This document shows positions 12,395-26,500 of a DNA stretch of 64,000 bases, piece after piece (position 1 is the first letter of the stretch; each line of letters starts with the position of its first letter). The position numbers were made by a program, and so were the translations under genes. Source of the DNA: Botryosphaeria dothidea (lineage: Eukaryota; Ascomycota; Dothideomycetes; Botryosphaeriales; Botryosphaeriaceae); contig WWBZ02000016.1 of assembly GCA_011503125.2 (NCBI GenBank), positions 2,976,001 through 3,040,000 on the forward strand. Direction: 5' to 3'. The notes under the pieces were generated by a model. It was not told the origin of the DNA and searched no databases. It saw only the letters and a program-made list of their open reading frames with translations.

Positions 12395-14546
12395 ATGCCC
12401 TCCCAACCTCCTTTTCACAGAAGCTTCTCTTTCGACAACGACGACGAGGACGGCCATTTTCCCCATCCGCCAGCTTATGCCTCTCATGTGTCACAGCCCG
12501 CCTCTGTAGCTCAACCCGCTTTCGACCACTCAGCTCCGCCGCCGCCGCCTCAGCATCGCAATTTCACTCACTTCCAGCCCGCTGCGACCGGCGCCTTCGC
12601 ATCCAACGCTTTCCCACGCGAGCCCATCCGGCAGTCAACCACGACGCCCGGCATGGACAACTTAGGTGAGTCGGCTCCAGGCGGTGGCATCACTGGCATC
12701 GCCCTCGGCGTCGCAAACACCCACCAACGCGAGAGCGGCCTGCGCGCCTTGCACGCTGCCGCTGACAACCCTCAATGGGACCGTTCTGGACCTGGTGGTA
12801 ACCCTCTTCCAGGAAATCAGCATCAACCATACTCTGCCTACTCGCCCTACACCCAAGGCTCGTCACCCGCCATGAATCCCGCCGGCTACAGCTCCCAGGA
12901 GCCGCTCGCTCACCCTAGTGCCAACGAGTCTCGACCTTCCCTGAACAGCCATTCTAACCATTCCGCCAACGACGGATACTCCTCCTTCTCCGACGATCCC
13001 TACAACTACCACTCCAGATCCGCTCCCTTCGGTGCCATCGATCCCAATGATATTGAAGATGACGGTGATGACGGTATCCCGCCTCCAAACCCCAATCGTA
13101 GGACACTTCTCGGCAAGAAAGGCGCCGCTGCTGCCGGTGCCGCCGGTGCCGCCGGTGCTGCCGCAGGCCTTAGCCATGATGGAAGCGGGAGCTACGGTCC
13201 TTTGCCCGGTGGAAACACCGAATACTCCCACGACGCCCGCGGTGTAGAGAAGGGCGCATACGGCGCAGCAGCCAACAAGAACGGCAAGAAGCGGCTATGG
13301 ACAATCGTGCTCGTCGCTCTCGTCGTTGTGGCAGTCATCGTGGGTGTCGTCGTGGGTGGCGTGCTGGGAAGCAGGTCTGGTCAGCCAGACGATACTAAGG
13401 ATTCCGCAGCAGCGGCCAAGGATGACGAACAGAAGAACGGCGATTTGGACAAGGATTCCGATGAGATCAAAAAGCTGATGAACAACCCTGACCTTCACCG
13501 TGTGTTCCCTGGAATGGACTACACTCCTCTGAACGCCCAGTATCCGGATTGCCTGCACAACCCTCCCAGCCAGAACAACATCACCCGCGACGTCGCTGTC
13601 CTCAGCCAACTCACTCCTGCGATCCGTCTCTATGGCACTGATTGCAACCAGGTAAGCAATGTCTAACACTCAAGTGCGGGGCTCTGCAACTGACGCAAAC
13701 GCTGTCTCAGACTGAGATGGTTCTCCACGCCATCGACCGCCTCGGTATCTCGGATAGCACCAAGGTTTGGCTCGGTGTGTGGCTTGGCAACAACGACACG
13801 ACCAATGACAGGCAAATCGCACAATTCTGGCACATCCTCGACCAACACAAGGCGGACCCCTTCGCTGGCGTCATCGTCGGCAACGAAGTTCTCTACCGCA
13901 AGGACCTGTCATCAACCGAGCTTGCTAAGATTTTGGGCGACGTGAAGAAGAATCTCACGGACCACAGCTGGGACCTTCCGCTCGCAACGTCGGATCTAGG
14001 CGACAACTGGACTTCGGACTTGGCTAGCGAGGTCGATGTCGTCATGGCGAATATTCACCCGTTCTTTGCCGGTGTTGAGGCGCAGGAGGCAACAAGCTGG
14101 ACCTGGAGTTTCTGGCAGAATCACGATGTCGCCGTTACCAAGAACCTGCAGGGCAAGACCCACGTCATCAGCGAAACTGGCTGGCCTTCCGGCGGCGGTA
14201 ACGACTGCGGCGAGTCGACATGTACTAGTGACACCCAGGGTAGTGTTGCAGGTGTCGACGAGATGAACACCTTTTTGGAGGACTGGGTCTGCCCTGCCTT
14301 GAAGAACGGCACCGAGTACTTTTGGTAAGTTTCTAATGTTATCGAACAACTTCCGCACGCCGACCCCGCTGACCTGGGAATTGTAGGTTCGAGCTTTTCG
14401 ACGAGCCTTGGAAGATTATGTATAACACCAAGGACGAGAATTGGGAAGATAAGTGGGGTCTCATGACCGTCGACCGCAAGCTCAAGAGTGGTGTCAAGAT
14501 CCCTGACTGCGGCGGCCAGCAGGCCAAGCTGCCGTCGAAGAGATAA
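12395..14546 (+). CDS. GH17 glucan endo-1,3-beta-glucosidase, BtgC type, membrane-anchored
   Basis: 676 residues from exons 12395-13651, 13711-14324 and 14387-14546 (introns 59 and 62 nt). It hydrolyses beta-1,3-glucan and would act in cell-wall remodelling. A long Ser/Pro/Asn-rich cytoplasmic N-terminal region (residues 1 to about 295) includes an Ala/Gly run near 250. One hydrophobic segment (about 300-322, preceded by KNGKKRLW) makes a type II anchor. The GH17 catalytic domain follows (about 370-676). The likely acid/base Glu is in VGNEVLYR (near 479) and the nucleophile Glu in [11 protein letters not shown] (near 574). Length and layout match Aspergillus BtgC-type enzymes (about 680-690 residues). 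The start is the first ATG in frame. It converges with the repeat-protein gene downstream. Confidence 0.93.
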
Positions 14547-16194
14547 TACTAGTCTCTCGTCAGAGGAAGTCATGGGTGATTGCATTTCTCTTTCATCGTC
14601 AGGAAAGTCTTTCCTTGTAATTGGTATTGTATATGGCGTTATATTCCTCGGGACATGGGAAGGGCAGAGGGCATGGGTAAACATTGCCGGACAGCGTTTA
14701 CACGGAGGGGAAGAGAGGTACAAAACTTCCACATTCCTTGGATGAGAGGGCTACTGAGGCATGAGAGGTGGATGGAGGATATTATTGTTTTGTTTTTGGA
14801 TTCATCCATAGGATTGGCCATCATTAGGGATTTTCATTACCACGGTCAATGGATGCTCCCCTAGATAGAGAGCCGTTCTTTGGGGGAGCATTTATGGTGG
14901 GCAGCATTTCAGGACCACTTTTTCTACACAGCATTTTCTCTTGCAAAAAGAGGGGTGCATTTATAGGGGGCTTGGGGGATGGGACGGGAAGGATATGACG
15001 GCTGGAGGTTGGTGGGTTGGGTTACGCAAAACGCTAATGAGCTCGTTCGACCGCACATGACTGATTGGGGGGAGGGAGAGGAATGGGACGGGCGATATCT
15101 AATATCATGTGGATTCGTGCTTGTAGATAGATCGGATGAGTGGGAAGGTGCACGCGCGCGCGAGCAACTGAGATGTTAATACGATCACCCTTTCCCGGAC
15201 CGGAAGCAAGGAAACCAGTGAATGACGTGTTGATTCTACAACGTTGCAATAGGAAATTCAATTGCTTACGCATAAGGTGTCGAGGTGAAGATGAAAATGC
15301 TGGAAAGTGCAGTACAGTCGCGAGCAACGGGGAAATGGCTTGGCTGTTTGCAGCCGGTCGGCTAGAATCGACGTCATTGGAATTCTTTCGCCGGAATATG
15401 CTGGCGACAGCGACCCCGCTATCCCGCTTCCGTTTGACAGATTGTTCAAGACTATCATGGGAAAGATAATGAACGCTGAAAGTGTGCGCGGGTCACGGCT
15501 TCCTATCACGATCATGCGTAGGCTCGACTAGAAGAAGCTCAAAATTCTCTAACCACTCCCATCCCATTACCCTCCCTTCTCGATGGAAAACCTCGGCCTG
15601 CGCAAGAAAGAAAAGGGTTCTCCACCATCGCCATCACTTTCATGTCCTGAAGAAGACGCAACAAGATATACCAGAGACGATTGAACACTCAATCGTCATC
15701 TGGCGGGAAATGGAGAAGCAGTACCGCTATGAAATGACGACAGTGTGCATCTTTACGTTACACAAGTACGATTTCAAAAGGCAGAACAACGGTATCAAAG
15801 CTTGCAAAAGAAAACCCCTGATAAGATGAGGTCGAGAGAGAGTTCGGATATAAAACAAAGACAAAAACAAGGGAATCCTAGTGTACACTTTATGCGTAGT
15901 GTAGTAGAAACTGTGTAGAGAGCAAGTCTGTGTGTGTGGCGTAAATATTTCCGTTCATCGTCATAGCCTTCGTCCGAAACCAGTCATGTCCACTGGGAAA
16001 GTGAGGAAAAAAAAACGAACTCCTCAATACATCCACCCACCCACCTGCCGGAATTAGCCCCACCGTCATCAATACCATTCCAAATTTTTTCCCCCTCATC
16101 ATCCATCCATCCACTTCAAACTCTCACCCCACCACAACCCTCCCACCTAATCTCTCTACCTCCCCTCCGATGCCCTCTAAGCAGCAACCGCTAC
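14547..16194. other. Convergent intergenic region
   Basis: This stretch separates the 3' ends of the GH17 gene (plus) and the repeat-protein gene (minus), so both 3' UTRs should lie here. I find no gene, tRNA or repeat. Short CAT/CCA-rich strings near 16070-16140 are simple composition effects. Confidence 0.5.
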
Positions 16195-19100
16195 TTACAA
16201 CTCATCCCTCACCTTCGCCGTAGCTTCAGTTGCCTTCTCGCCAACGGCGCTAGCAGCCTCTTCAAGCTTGCTCTTCGCCTCCTCAAGCTTCTCGCTTACA
16301 TCGTCACCAGCAACAGCCGCATAATCCCTCAACCTCGCCCGCGCACTCTCGACGACTTCCTGCAGACGACTCGTGGCGCTCTCCAGAGCACCCTGTTGGG
16401 GCCCATAGATAGCTTCGCTGACGCGACTGGCAGCAGCCGCGTAGCCATCGCCAACCGCCGAGCTAACAGCAGCGGCACGGTCGCCCGCAGCGGCGAGGTT
16501 CTCCTCGGCGGCGCTAGACACGGCAGCAGAGATGGACGAGTAGACGCTAGCGGCGGTCGACGTGGCGGCCTCGACGGAGCCAGTCGGCGTGCCGTAGATG
16601 GCGACGGAGATAGCGTTCTGGGCCGAGGAAGCGACGTTGGCGAGCGAGGCCTGAGCGGCCTCGGCGTAGCCCGGTTGCGTGCCGTAGACGGCTTCGCTGG
16701 CCTTGGAGGAGGCGGAGCTGTAGGCGCTGTTGGCAGCCTCGCTGGCCTTCTCGTACGCGTTCTTTTCCGTACCGTAGATCTGGATGCTGACGGCGTCGAC
16801 AGCGGCGTTGATCTGGTCGTTGGCGGAATCAAGGATTGCTTCCAAGGTGGCGGGAGGAGTGAAGACGGAGGAGACGACTGAGGAGGCAGACTCATAGGCT
16901 TCACTTGCATAGGAAGAAGCAGATGATGCCATAGCCGGGTATCCAGTGTAGTATGCCGAGCTGAACCGGTTCATCACGCTCTCTGTGAAGTCGGGCTCCT
17001 TGCCAATGACAAGCTCAGAGACTAGGGACTGAACAGCTTCGTACTGAGCAGCAGCTGCCGCAGTAGCTTGTGCTCCATAGTCACCCGCTTGTGAGTATAG
17101 TGATTCAGCCCAGGGAGTCGGTGCACCGTAGACTTGCTCGCTGGCCCTGGAGACTAGCGATTCCCAGTTCTCCACTGCTTGGGAGGCAACAGACTCGGTC
17201 CAGGGGGTCTCGGAGCCAATGACACCAGAGCTTGCGGCGGATGCCAATGACTCAGCCTTCTCCGAAGCGGCTGAAGCAGCGGACTCGAAAATGCCAGTAG
17301 AGGTTCCGTAGATGGCACTGCTTGCCTCAGCCGAGGCGGCAGAGAGAGAAGCAGATGCAACCGAGAGGGCAGCATCATATTGAGAAGATGCTGAGTCGAG
17401 AATGCTTTGAGCCGGAGGCTTGCTGGTCTTGCCAGCAAGGGAACTGGCAGAAGAGAGGGCATCTTGGAGATGGCTTGATGCCGCGGCAACCGCAGCAGTG
17501 TACTGGCTTTGCGCAGCATTCACGTAGCTCTGGTACGCAGGGGTAGGCGTCCCATAGACAGCAGTGGAGGCAGCATCCAAAAATTCCGAATAGCGGGCAT
17601 GGGCAAGGCCGATGCCTTCATAGTAGCGCCTTTGGGCCTCTGAGATGTACTGTTGGTGGACCGGCGTTGGCTGAGCGCCAACAGCGATTTTGGCACTTGT
17701 GAATCTAGCTGCATGTCAGTTGACTGCATATGATACTCTGGTAAAGACCTAACTTACTGTTCGGAGGCCGCACTCAAGCCCTCCTGGAGTCGGGAAGAAG
17801 CGATGGATGAAACAGACTCCCACGCACCCTGTGTCGGGCCCGCTGCATAATTCTTCACAGAATCCGTGTACTTGAGAGTATCTTGGAGCTTGGCACTGGC
17901 AGCGGAAAGTGATGAAGAATATGCCTCGTTAATGGAGGAAAGAGCCTCTTCATGAGCAGGCTTCGGGGTCCCTGAGATCTGCACAGAAACAGCAGACTTG
18001 GCCTGGTCATATTGATCCTTCGCAAGCTTAAGAGCGCTGTCGTACTGAGCGCTAGCCTGGGCACGGAGGGATTCAATTACAGGAGCAGGAGTACCATAGA
18101 TGGCATAAGATGCTGCTGTTACGGCCTTGGCGTACTTGTCTGATGCCACGCTCGCAATAATTTCAGCAGAGCCCTGCTCGGGCCCATACAGCACGCTGGA
18201 AGCAGCCGCCATAGCTTTTGCGTATTGCTCGCTCGCCAAAGACGTGGCTGACTCAACGGAGCCTTGGGTTGACGTTGGTTTCAGAATAGCATCGCTGATT
18301 GCTTTGGTGAGGTCGGCAGCACGATCACCAGCCTCGCTGACCATGCTTTGGATCTTCTCTGAGTAGGTGTCGTCATCGTCATCGTCGATCTCATCCTCGA
18401 AAACAATCTGTTTTGCTTCAACAGTGACTTGAGCCATTGCGCCTCCCCAGACCTTCTTCACTGATTCCGTCGCGTCAGCTGCTGCTTCGGAAATGGCAGA
18501 TGACGCAGAATCAACGCTCGAAGATGCCTCAGAGGCTACGGATTCGGCGACCGGTGTCGAGCTACCAATGACAGCTTCGCTAGCTTGAGAGGCAATCGAC
18601 TCGTAAGTGGGGGTCTCGGAACCGACAACAGCCTCGCGAGCCTGAGAGGCAATTGACTCATAAGCAGGCGTCTCCGAGCCAACAATTGCTTCGCTGGCCT
18701 TGGAGGCGATAGACTCGTGGGGAGGAGCAGGGGAGCCAAGAATCGCTTGGCTGGCTTGGTCCTTCTTGAACTTAGCCGCGGAGACGACGCTTTGAGCGGC
18801 TTCTCCAGCGCTTTCGCTTGCCTCTGAAACCTTCGAGCTGGCAACGGAAGAAATACTATCCGTAGCATCTTGAGTGCCCAGCACAGTCTCGGAAGCCTTG
18901 GTAGCAGCCTGCTCCACAACGCCGGGTTCTGTGCCAATGACGGACTCGCTGACCGCGGAGGCGGCACTCTCAATGCTGCTCGATGCTTCAGAAACAATCG
19001 ACTCGGCTGAACCTTGCGAAGTTCCTACGGCAGCCTCGCTTGCGTCGCTGGCGGCTTCCTTGATGGCGTTCTTGGCTTTCCGAGCTGCCTCAACAGCAGC

Positions 19101-20935
19101 AGCAGGAATCACTGTGGATGTGAAATCGTCGGAGGCGTCATGGGTAAAAAGCTTGAAGCGGGCAACGTCCTTGAGACGAACCAGTTCCTTCGCAGCTTCC
19201 TCAGCGACGGCCATACCAGTCTCCTCGATCTTGACGCCTTCTTCTCTGGCAGTCGCGAATCCGGCGTGTTCGTATGCAACAATCTGGACCTCTCTGCGCC
19301 ATTCGTCGAAAGTCTTCTTCAACGAGTGATACTTGGACCAGTCCTTGTACGTGACACCATCCATCCAAGCCCACCGCATGCCGATCTCTTGGAGACCAAG
19401 GTCCCGAATGTGGTCAATGACTTCAAGCGTGGAATCAGTAGCGGAAGTAATGAGGTTAAGCGTCTCCCGGTCATAGCTCTGCTTCCACGAGCGGATGGCC
19501 TGCGCCTTTTCTTTGATGGCTTGGCCAGCAGAACGAACGGAGCCCATAAGACCACCATAACTGGCCTCTATCTCATCCTCATCCGCATCCTTGGGGAGGG
19601 ATTCGACAGCCTTTATGATTTGCGACTTAAGGTCCTTGAGTTTCGACTCCACAGTCTCTTCAAGCTGGACAAGGAAAGCTTTGCCGACGCTCTTGGCTTG
19701 GCTTTCGACCTGATGGTCGGTAATTTCTTTTACACGTTCCTCGAGGTCTTCGGCGCCCTTATCAGCAGCCTTTGCGAACTTTTCTTGCCATGTCCTGAGG
19801 TCCTTGGAGACTTGCTCTTGGACTTCTGATCTAGAGGGCTTTTCCGCGGATGCAGTAGAGCTGCTGGAAGAAGTCGATGCAGAGCTGTCTGTCGTAGCGG
19901 ATGCTGCAACTGAGGAGGATATAGACAAAGCGCTAGATGCCGCTGAAGATAGAGAAGAGGATCTAACATCATCAGCTTTGCCGGAGTTGAGGGGAAATAG
20001 CACTTACGCATCTACCGATTCGACCACAGCCTCGATCTTCTTACCATCTTTGTAGCGGCCCAGTCTTTCCTTGATCCTCATGAGCTGCGGCTCGACGTTG
20101 TCTCCATAGAGAATCCGAAGCTGTGGCCAGACCTGACGGAACAGGAAATTTCCAACTGCGGAAGTACCCCAGCGAGCGTACGGATAGCCGACATCAACAG
20201 CGTAGTAGCGTCCTTGAGCATAGGCGTTCTGAGCGTGGGGGAGCACAACCTCGTATGCGGGGAGGACCTTTGTGTTGTATGTGTCGCCCACTATGGAGGA
20301 TGCTTGGTCGTAATAGGGAGCGGCAGCAGCCGACAGCTTCTCGACATGGGGCGCGAGAGCAGCATCGTACTGTGCCTTTGCCTGAGTCTGAGCGACTTGA
20401 AGTTGTGGCTTCAGCGTCTTCTCCCATTGAGCCCGAGCAAGTTCCTGGGCCTGAGCGACGCGAGGAGCACCGTAGGACTGATATGTGTGCTTGGCAAACT
20501 CGGCTGAGGGGGTGTAGATCTGGTCATTGAAGCGGTCGACATAGGGTTGGGCCTTCTCGACGTGTGGAGCAAGGTAGGTGTTGTAATAGGGTTCGACGTA
20601 GGGCGCGGCGCGCGATTGCACAGTCAAGTAGGGCTTGCATAGCTTGGGCGAGTCGTCGGAAAGGTCTGGGAGGGATCTAGGGCAGCGAAAGATCATCGTG
20701 ACGATGACATACCACACCGACACGCTGGAGTCGGAGGTCAGCGCAAAAAGCGTGTTGTTTGGACTCAGAAAACTCACCGGACGGCATTGCTGAGCAGCCA
20801 CGGCACGAAGCCGCGGCGCTGAGGTTGCCTGAGCTTTTGGTGGCGGACGACAGTGCCGTTCATCTCTTTTGAGTCTCGCAGGTCACTGGGGGTCTTGGTC
20901 GGCCTTTTGACATGGCCGTTGGTGGAGGCGGCCAT
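16195..20935 (-). CDS. Large Ser/Ala-rich tandem-repeat protein, 1513 residues
   Basis: Four exons read on the minus strand (20935-20778, 20676-20008, 19962-17758, 17704-16195); introns are 99, 45 and 53 nt and the sum is exactly 1514 codons. Exon 2 holds a Tyr-rich region with repeated APHVEKAQPYVDR-like units. Exon 3 begins Ser-rich, then has a charged segment containing an intact non-repetitive block (about residues 350-550). After that come many copies of a short unit: 19-residue repeats of the form ESIASQAxEAVVGSETPxY, then looser units ending YGTPTP or YGTxxG with ES. I see no signal peptide, TM segment or homeobox. Some fungal databases label similar proteins 'transcription factor hoxa13'; I see no support for that. 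Amphipathic repeats suggest a structural or lipid-surface role, which is inference only. Confidence 0.85.
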
Positions 20936-21980
20936 GGCGAGAGCTGATGGAGGCGCGTGCTGATCGGCGCACCGCAGTCCGTGCTGAGCTGTGGTGCCGA
21001 GAGGGCGATGCTTCAGAGCTGCTGCACGGGAACACAGGCAATGCCGCAGCGTCAAAAGTGTCGACGAGGGTTGGGTGGTGAAGCTGGCGGAGGGAGATGT
21101 ATGAGAGGGGAGTGTTGTCGAATCCGGCTGCTTGAAGCAGCTTGTCTGTCGCACGCACGCAACGCCCGCGCCAGGGAATCAAGCTATGGTCGAGCCAAGC
21201 CGACTCGCGAACTCACGTCATAGGCTTGCAACCGCCGACCTGCAAATGCACATGCTGTTGGCTCGCAGATCACCTCACGATCAAGCCAGATCGCGACCTG
21301 CAGCTTCCTTATCGCCGCCGTAGCCAGCTGGACTGAAGGTGACGCGCGCAGCCCGTGCGCCGCTTCTTGCCTCGGTGATGAAACACCTCTTGACGGTATG
21401 TGGTCTCAGAAAATATCGCTGGGCATTTCTTCATGCTGCCTGCCCTGTCGCAAAATTATTGCTGTAGCTGTGGGGATGCAACGGACCGTGGAATGCACGT
21501 CTCATGCGTCCGAGATCCGTGGATATCCGGCCACGACGGGCCTGCCTTTTTGACCTGCGATTACTATTGTTGGGATGCTCGACAAAGGGAAAGGGCATCC
21601 CGTCACGTGACTCTAGCCTGCCTTCCGCCGTTGGTTCCGCGCCTGCGGTCTGTTCGTTATCCGCCGCAATCGAGCTCCTTGTTCCTCGTAAACTCCCCGC
21701 AACTCCGCCACCAAGCAACAGATTGTCGCAGCTTTCTCCTCCTCAACCTCTTTCGGCCTATTCTGGACCCGACTAATCTGACTCTCCTTCCTCGCGTGCT
21801 GAGATGATTCCATAGACGCCTCGTTCACCCGCGGCGTTAAAGCCATTATCCCTCTTCTCCACTCGCTCGCAACCATCGCCTAAGCTCCGCGCATTGCCTG
21901 CCCCGCTCAGCAGAGAACGCCCCTGCGCCTGCGCTCCCTTGACACCAAGCCTGTAGTTGCTGTCGACAGTGCCGAGTGTC
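20936..21980. promoter_or_regulatory. Shared divergent upstream region
   Basis: About 1.04 kb separates the start codons of the minus-strand repeat protein (20935) and the plus-strand Doa10-type ligase (21981). No gene fits between them. Both promoters and 5' leaders must lie here, and the plus-strand side becomes pyrimidine-rich (about 21660-21950). No clear TATA box was seen for either gene. Confidence 0.5.
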
Positions 21981-23510
21981 ATGTCTTCTTCCGATGGCCC
22001 GTCCGCCGCCATGTCGTCCGCCGGCGGCCGAGACGTAATGAACGATCCCGAATTCGATCCTACAAGGAACTCCGCAACCTCTGAAAAGGGCGACGACGTG
22101 GATACTTGCAGGATATGCCGCGGCGAGGGCACCAAGGAGGAGCCGCTGTTCTATCCTTGCAAGTGCAGCGGAAGCATAAAGTTCGTCCATCAGGACTGCT
22201 TAATGGAATGGCTATCGCACTCGCAGAAGAAGCACTGCGAACTGTGCAAGACGCCCTTCCGCTTCACCAAGCTCTATCATCCACAGATGCCGAGCACCCT
22301 CCCAACCGCCGTCTTCCTTCGCAGGGCTGTTGTCCACGTTCTCAAACATCTGATGACATGGTGCCGTGGTTTGCTGGTCGGCTCGGTGTGGCTGTTGTGG
22401 CTACCCTGGTGCATGAGGGTCATCTGGCGCGCTCTATTCTGGTGCGGTGACGGTGGCTTCGCTGGCGATCTACATCGTGTCTCCAACTACCATCGCCGTT
22501 TCGTCGCTTCCACCAGCTCGGCTTCCGCCAGCTCGGCTTCTGCCAACGCCACTCCGTATGACCTCTCCGGCGCGCCAGCTTCTTTGGCTATCAATATGAG
22601 CGCTGCTGGCGAGCCAACCTCTTACGTGCTCATCAAAAAGTTTCTCTTCGGCCTCGGTCCCTTCCCGGACGTTTTTAATGCTTCCTTTACGAATTCTACC
22701 GACAATGCCACTATTTCTCAAACTGTATCTCTACGGCAGGCCTCTCTGCTTTCGGACGTCTCTTTCCTAAAATCTTTGACCTCTCATCCCTCCATAAACC
22801 GCTTGATTCTCGATATCATTGAGGGTCAGATTATCACAGTCCTGGTTGTCATTGCCTTCATCCTGATTTTCCTCATTCGCGAATGGGTTGTACAACAACA
22901 GCCTGTCATAAACGTGGCTGCCATGCAGCCCATCAACAACCCCGCACCTCGAGTTCAACCAGCCCCTCAAAATGATGAACAAGATGCCGTGGAAGAACAC
23001 GAGATTCCAGATATTCAGGAACTCGATGACAGCACCGGTGAAGACGATCGTTTTAGCGATACTTCAGACGAGTCCTTGGAACAATTTGCAAATCTTGACC
23101 TTCCTGCCAGGGAAGACAATCCCGAGCTCGATCCAGAATTACCGGAAGCCGTCCGATCTACCATTGACCACATCTCGGACAATGACATTCGCAAGGCCGT
23201 CGCACGCTCTCGGTTTGATAAGGTCGCCGAGCTAATCGGGCAACGAGAGCCTCTGGCACAAAGGATTATCAAGAAAGAGCTATTCGTCTGGATCGAAACT
23301 GCCAGTGACAGGGTGCGAGAGGGCCCGCGGGAACAAGCTCAAGAGAGATGGGAAGAACTGCGTGACTGGGCAAAGGATCTAGAGGATGTTATCATGGTCC
23401 CGTCATTACAAAGTCGCGCCAAGCCTTTGCTCTTCGAACCGTTTGGATTTGAGCAAGCAAATCGCGGAAACGGACGCACTTCCACCGGAGATATACCCTC
23501 TTCGGTGCAC

Positions 23511-23542
<32 letters not shown>

Positions 23543-26500
23543 GGACGATGATGACGAAGGACCGTTAGAGGGCTCTAGTCAACAAAGACCCGTCATGCCC
23601 GAAAGAGGGCAGTCTTTTTTGGCGACGGAGATTCAACGTGATCTTGAGGAAGCCACTCGAAGCTTTACATCATTGCCTGGTACCGCTGAGGAGCGGGTCG
23701 CAGAACTGGATGGGGAGCGTCGGAGTGACAAGAGCGAAGGAAGTTGGCAGCAAATCAATGATTCAGATGTGGACGTCAATGACCAACTTACTCCAGAATC
23801 TACACCAACAGATACTCCTGAAAGCACAGCTCACCATGACTCTAACGACGAAGAGGATTCCAGCTCAACCGAAGCTCGTGCGCCGGAAAGTCCAAACCGG
23901 GATCTAGCATCGGATGATGATGAAGATGCTCATGCATCCAACGAAGCCCTGGCTTCGACCGAGAACACTGTGGTCCCAAATAACCCAATTTTCCAGGATG
24001 GTCCCGAACCTGCCGAATCTCAACCTCGTCAACTCCAGCTTCCTGCAGATGCTAGCCTATGGGATCGCATCTACTATTGGTTGTGGGGCGATATTATCTT
24101 AACAGATGAGGACGGTGCTCCAGGTGCCAACGAAGAGCATGTTGTTCAGAATTTGGCGGACGAGGCACCATTCGTGCAGAGAGACGCAATCATTGGAGAC
24201 GGCTTTGAAGATGCTGACGCGGCTCGTGACCCCGAGGTTGCTGCCGCTGCCGCACAGGCAGGAATCGACATCATGGATCAGGACGCGGTTGAGGATGCTG
24301 AAGATCTCGAGGGCATCATGGAGCTGATTGGAATGCAAGGCCCTCTTGTTGGGCTTTTCCAGAATGCCCTTTTCAGTGCGGTCTTGATCTCTGCCACTGT
24401 GGCTGTGGCCGTTTGGATACCGTATCTATGGGGTAAAGTTGTCCTTCTGTCCCTCGGAAGGCCTGTCTGGCTGTTTTTGAAGCTGCCTCTTCGAATACTC
24501 TCTGCCACAGCCGACCTCATTGTGGACTCAGTGCTATTCCTTGGTGCTGCGGCAGTCTATTGGTCGATTTTTGTCCTTCGGCTTGTGCTTCCCATCATTG
24601 GTTCGCACAAGTCCCTGGACTCAGCCGCTTCCTCCACTCGAACAGTTGCTGAATCTGCGATCGAGCGTGTGTCCAAGTTGTTTACAATTGCTGGGACAAG
24701 CATGAACTCGGATTACCTCCACCTATCAATAAGTTCTCATGCTGCCCTCCGCTCACTTCAAAGAAGTTTCAGCGAGTGGGTTTCACTGGTTTGGACAGGT
24801 ATCTCAGACATCTATGGCAGGGCAACTTCCATGGAATCCTTCTCCGTCTTTTCAGCTATCGGCCGCTTCCTTGACTCGGGTGTTAAACTATGCGCTTCCA
24901 TGATCAGTAGCCTTCGTGCCTCATTACCTTCTATCTCGATGACCAATGGTTTGTCGTTGAGACTCGACACGGGTAACAGCACTGTACCGGCCGTAGACCC
25001 TAATTTCGAGTACTGGACAACAAGCGATCGCGTCATTGCGATTCTGGCTGGTTACATTTTCTTCGCCGTAGCCGGTGGGCTATACTTGAAGAGAGGCTCC
25101 CCTTTCACAACATCGCCGAACGGCCGCCGAGTGGAAGGCATTCTCTCTGACGTCCTACAACAAGCTGGAGGCGTTCTGAAGGTAATTTTGATAATCAGTA
25201 TCGAGATGATTGCCTTCCCTCTTTACTGCGGTATTCTCCTCGATGGCGCCTTGCTGCCACTGTTCGAGCAAGCAACCGTTTCTTCAAGAATCGAGTTTGC
25301 GCGCAATTCTCCCTGGACGGCCGGCTTCGTCCATTGGTTTGTCGGCACCTGTTACATGTTCCACTTTGCGCTCTTTGTATCCATGTGCCGAAAAATCATG
25401 AGGACCGGTGTCCTCTATTTCATCAGAGACCCCGACGATCCAACCTTCCATCCGGTTCGTGACGTGCTTGAGCGTAGCGTCACAGGTCAACTGCGCAAGA
25501 TTGCCTTCAGCGCGTTTGTCTACGGTGCCTTGGTTATCTGTTGCTTAGGCGGAGTGGTTTGGAGCCTCTACTACGGCTTTGATGGCGTGCTTCCCATCCA
25601 CTGGGCGACTACTGACCCATCAATGGAATTCCCGCTGGACTTGCTCTTCTTCAACTTCCTCACCCCACTTGTCATCAAGCTCTTTAAGCCTAGCGATGGT
25701 CTCCATGAGATGTATCAGTGGTGGTTCAAGAAGTGCGCTCGAGCTCTCAGGCTTTCTGACTTCCTGTTTGGCGAGAAGAATCCAGATGAGCGTGGCCGAC
25801 ATATGAGGCGTACTTGGTCAGCTTGGTTCCAGCGAAAGAAGGGCAACGTCGATGAGCCCGTGATTGGTCGCGATCGTCAAATCCTTGCCGAGGATCGTGA
25901 CACTGAGGTGTACTTCCTCTTCGATGGCAAGTACGTGCGTGCGCCTGCGTCAGACCAAGTTCGCATCCGCAGAGGTCAGAGCGTCTTCGTTGATGTCGAC
26001 GTCTTCGACAACCGCTTGGATGGTAAAGCTGAGGATGACTCAATACACGGAAAGGACTCCGGCCTGACCGAGACTGTTTACATCCCGCCGTACTTCCGCT
26101 TCCGCATTTGCCTCTTTGTTGTGGCAATTTGGCTCTTTGCTGCAGCAACTGGTGTTGGTGTGACCGTTATTCCTCTTCTCTTCGGTCGCCGTCTGTTCTC
26201 CAACTTCATGCCAGAGGGATCCCACATCAACGACATCTACGCTTTCTCCGTCGGGATCTACATCCTTGGTGCCGTGGCTTATGGCCTCTTTCACCTGCAT
26301 AATATCCTTAATTTCATGTCCAACTCCGCCAGGCACCCATTCAACGCCACATACTCCACCCTTTCCATCATTGGCCAGTACGCCAAGCAAGCGGCATCAG
26401 TCACCTATGTATACGGAGCTCTCATCCTTGTCCTCCCCGTGCTCTTTGCCATCTTCCTCGAATTCTATGTCCTCATCCCCCTACACGCCTACCTCGGTCC

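Noticed and set aside
16396..19829. Long plus-strand open frames (up to 271 codons) opposite the repeat protein
   Set aside because: They arise from the repeated, stop-poor codon composition of the minus-strand repeats.
16195..20935. The label 'transcription factor hoxa13' used in databases for similar proteins
   Set aside because: No homeodomain or other DNA-binding motif is visible in the exons.
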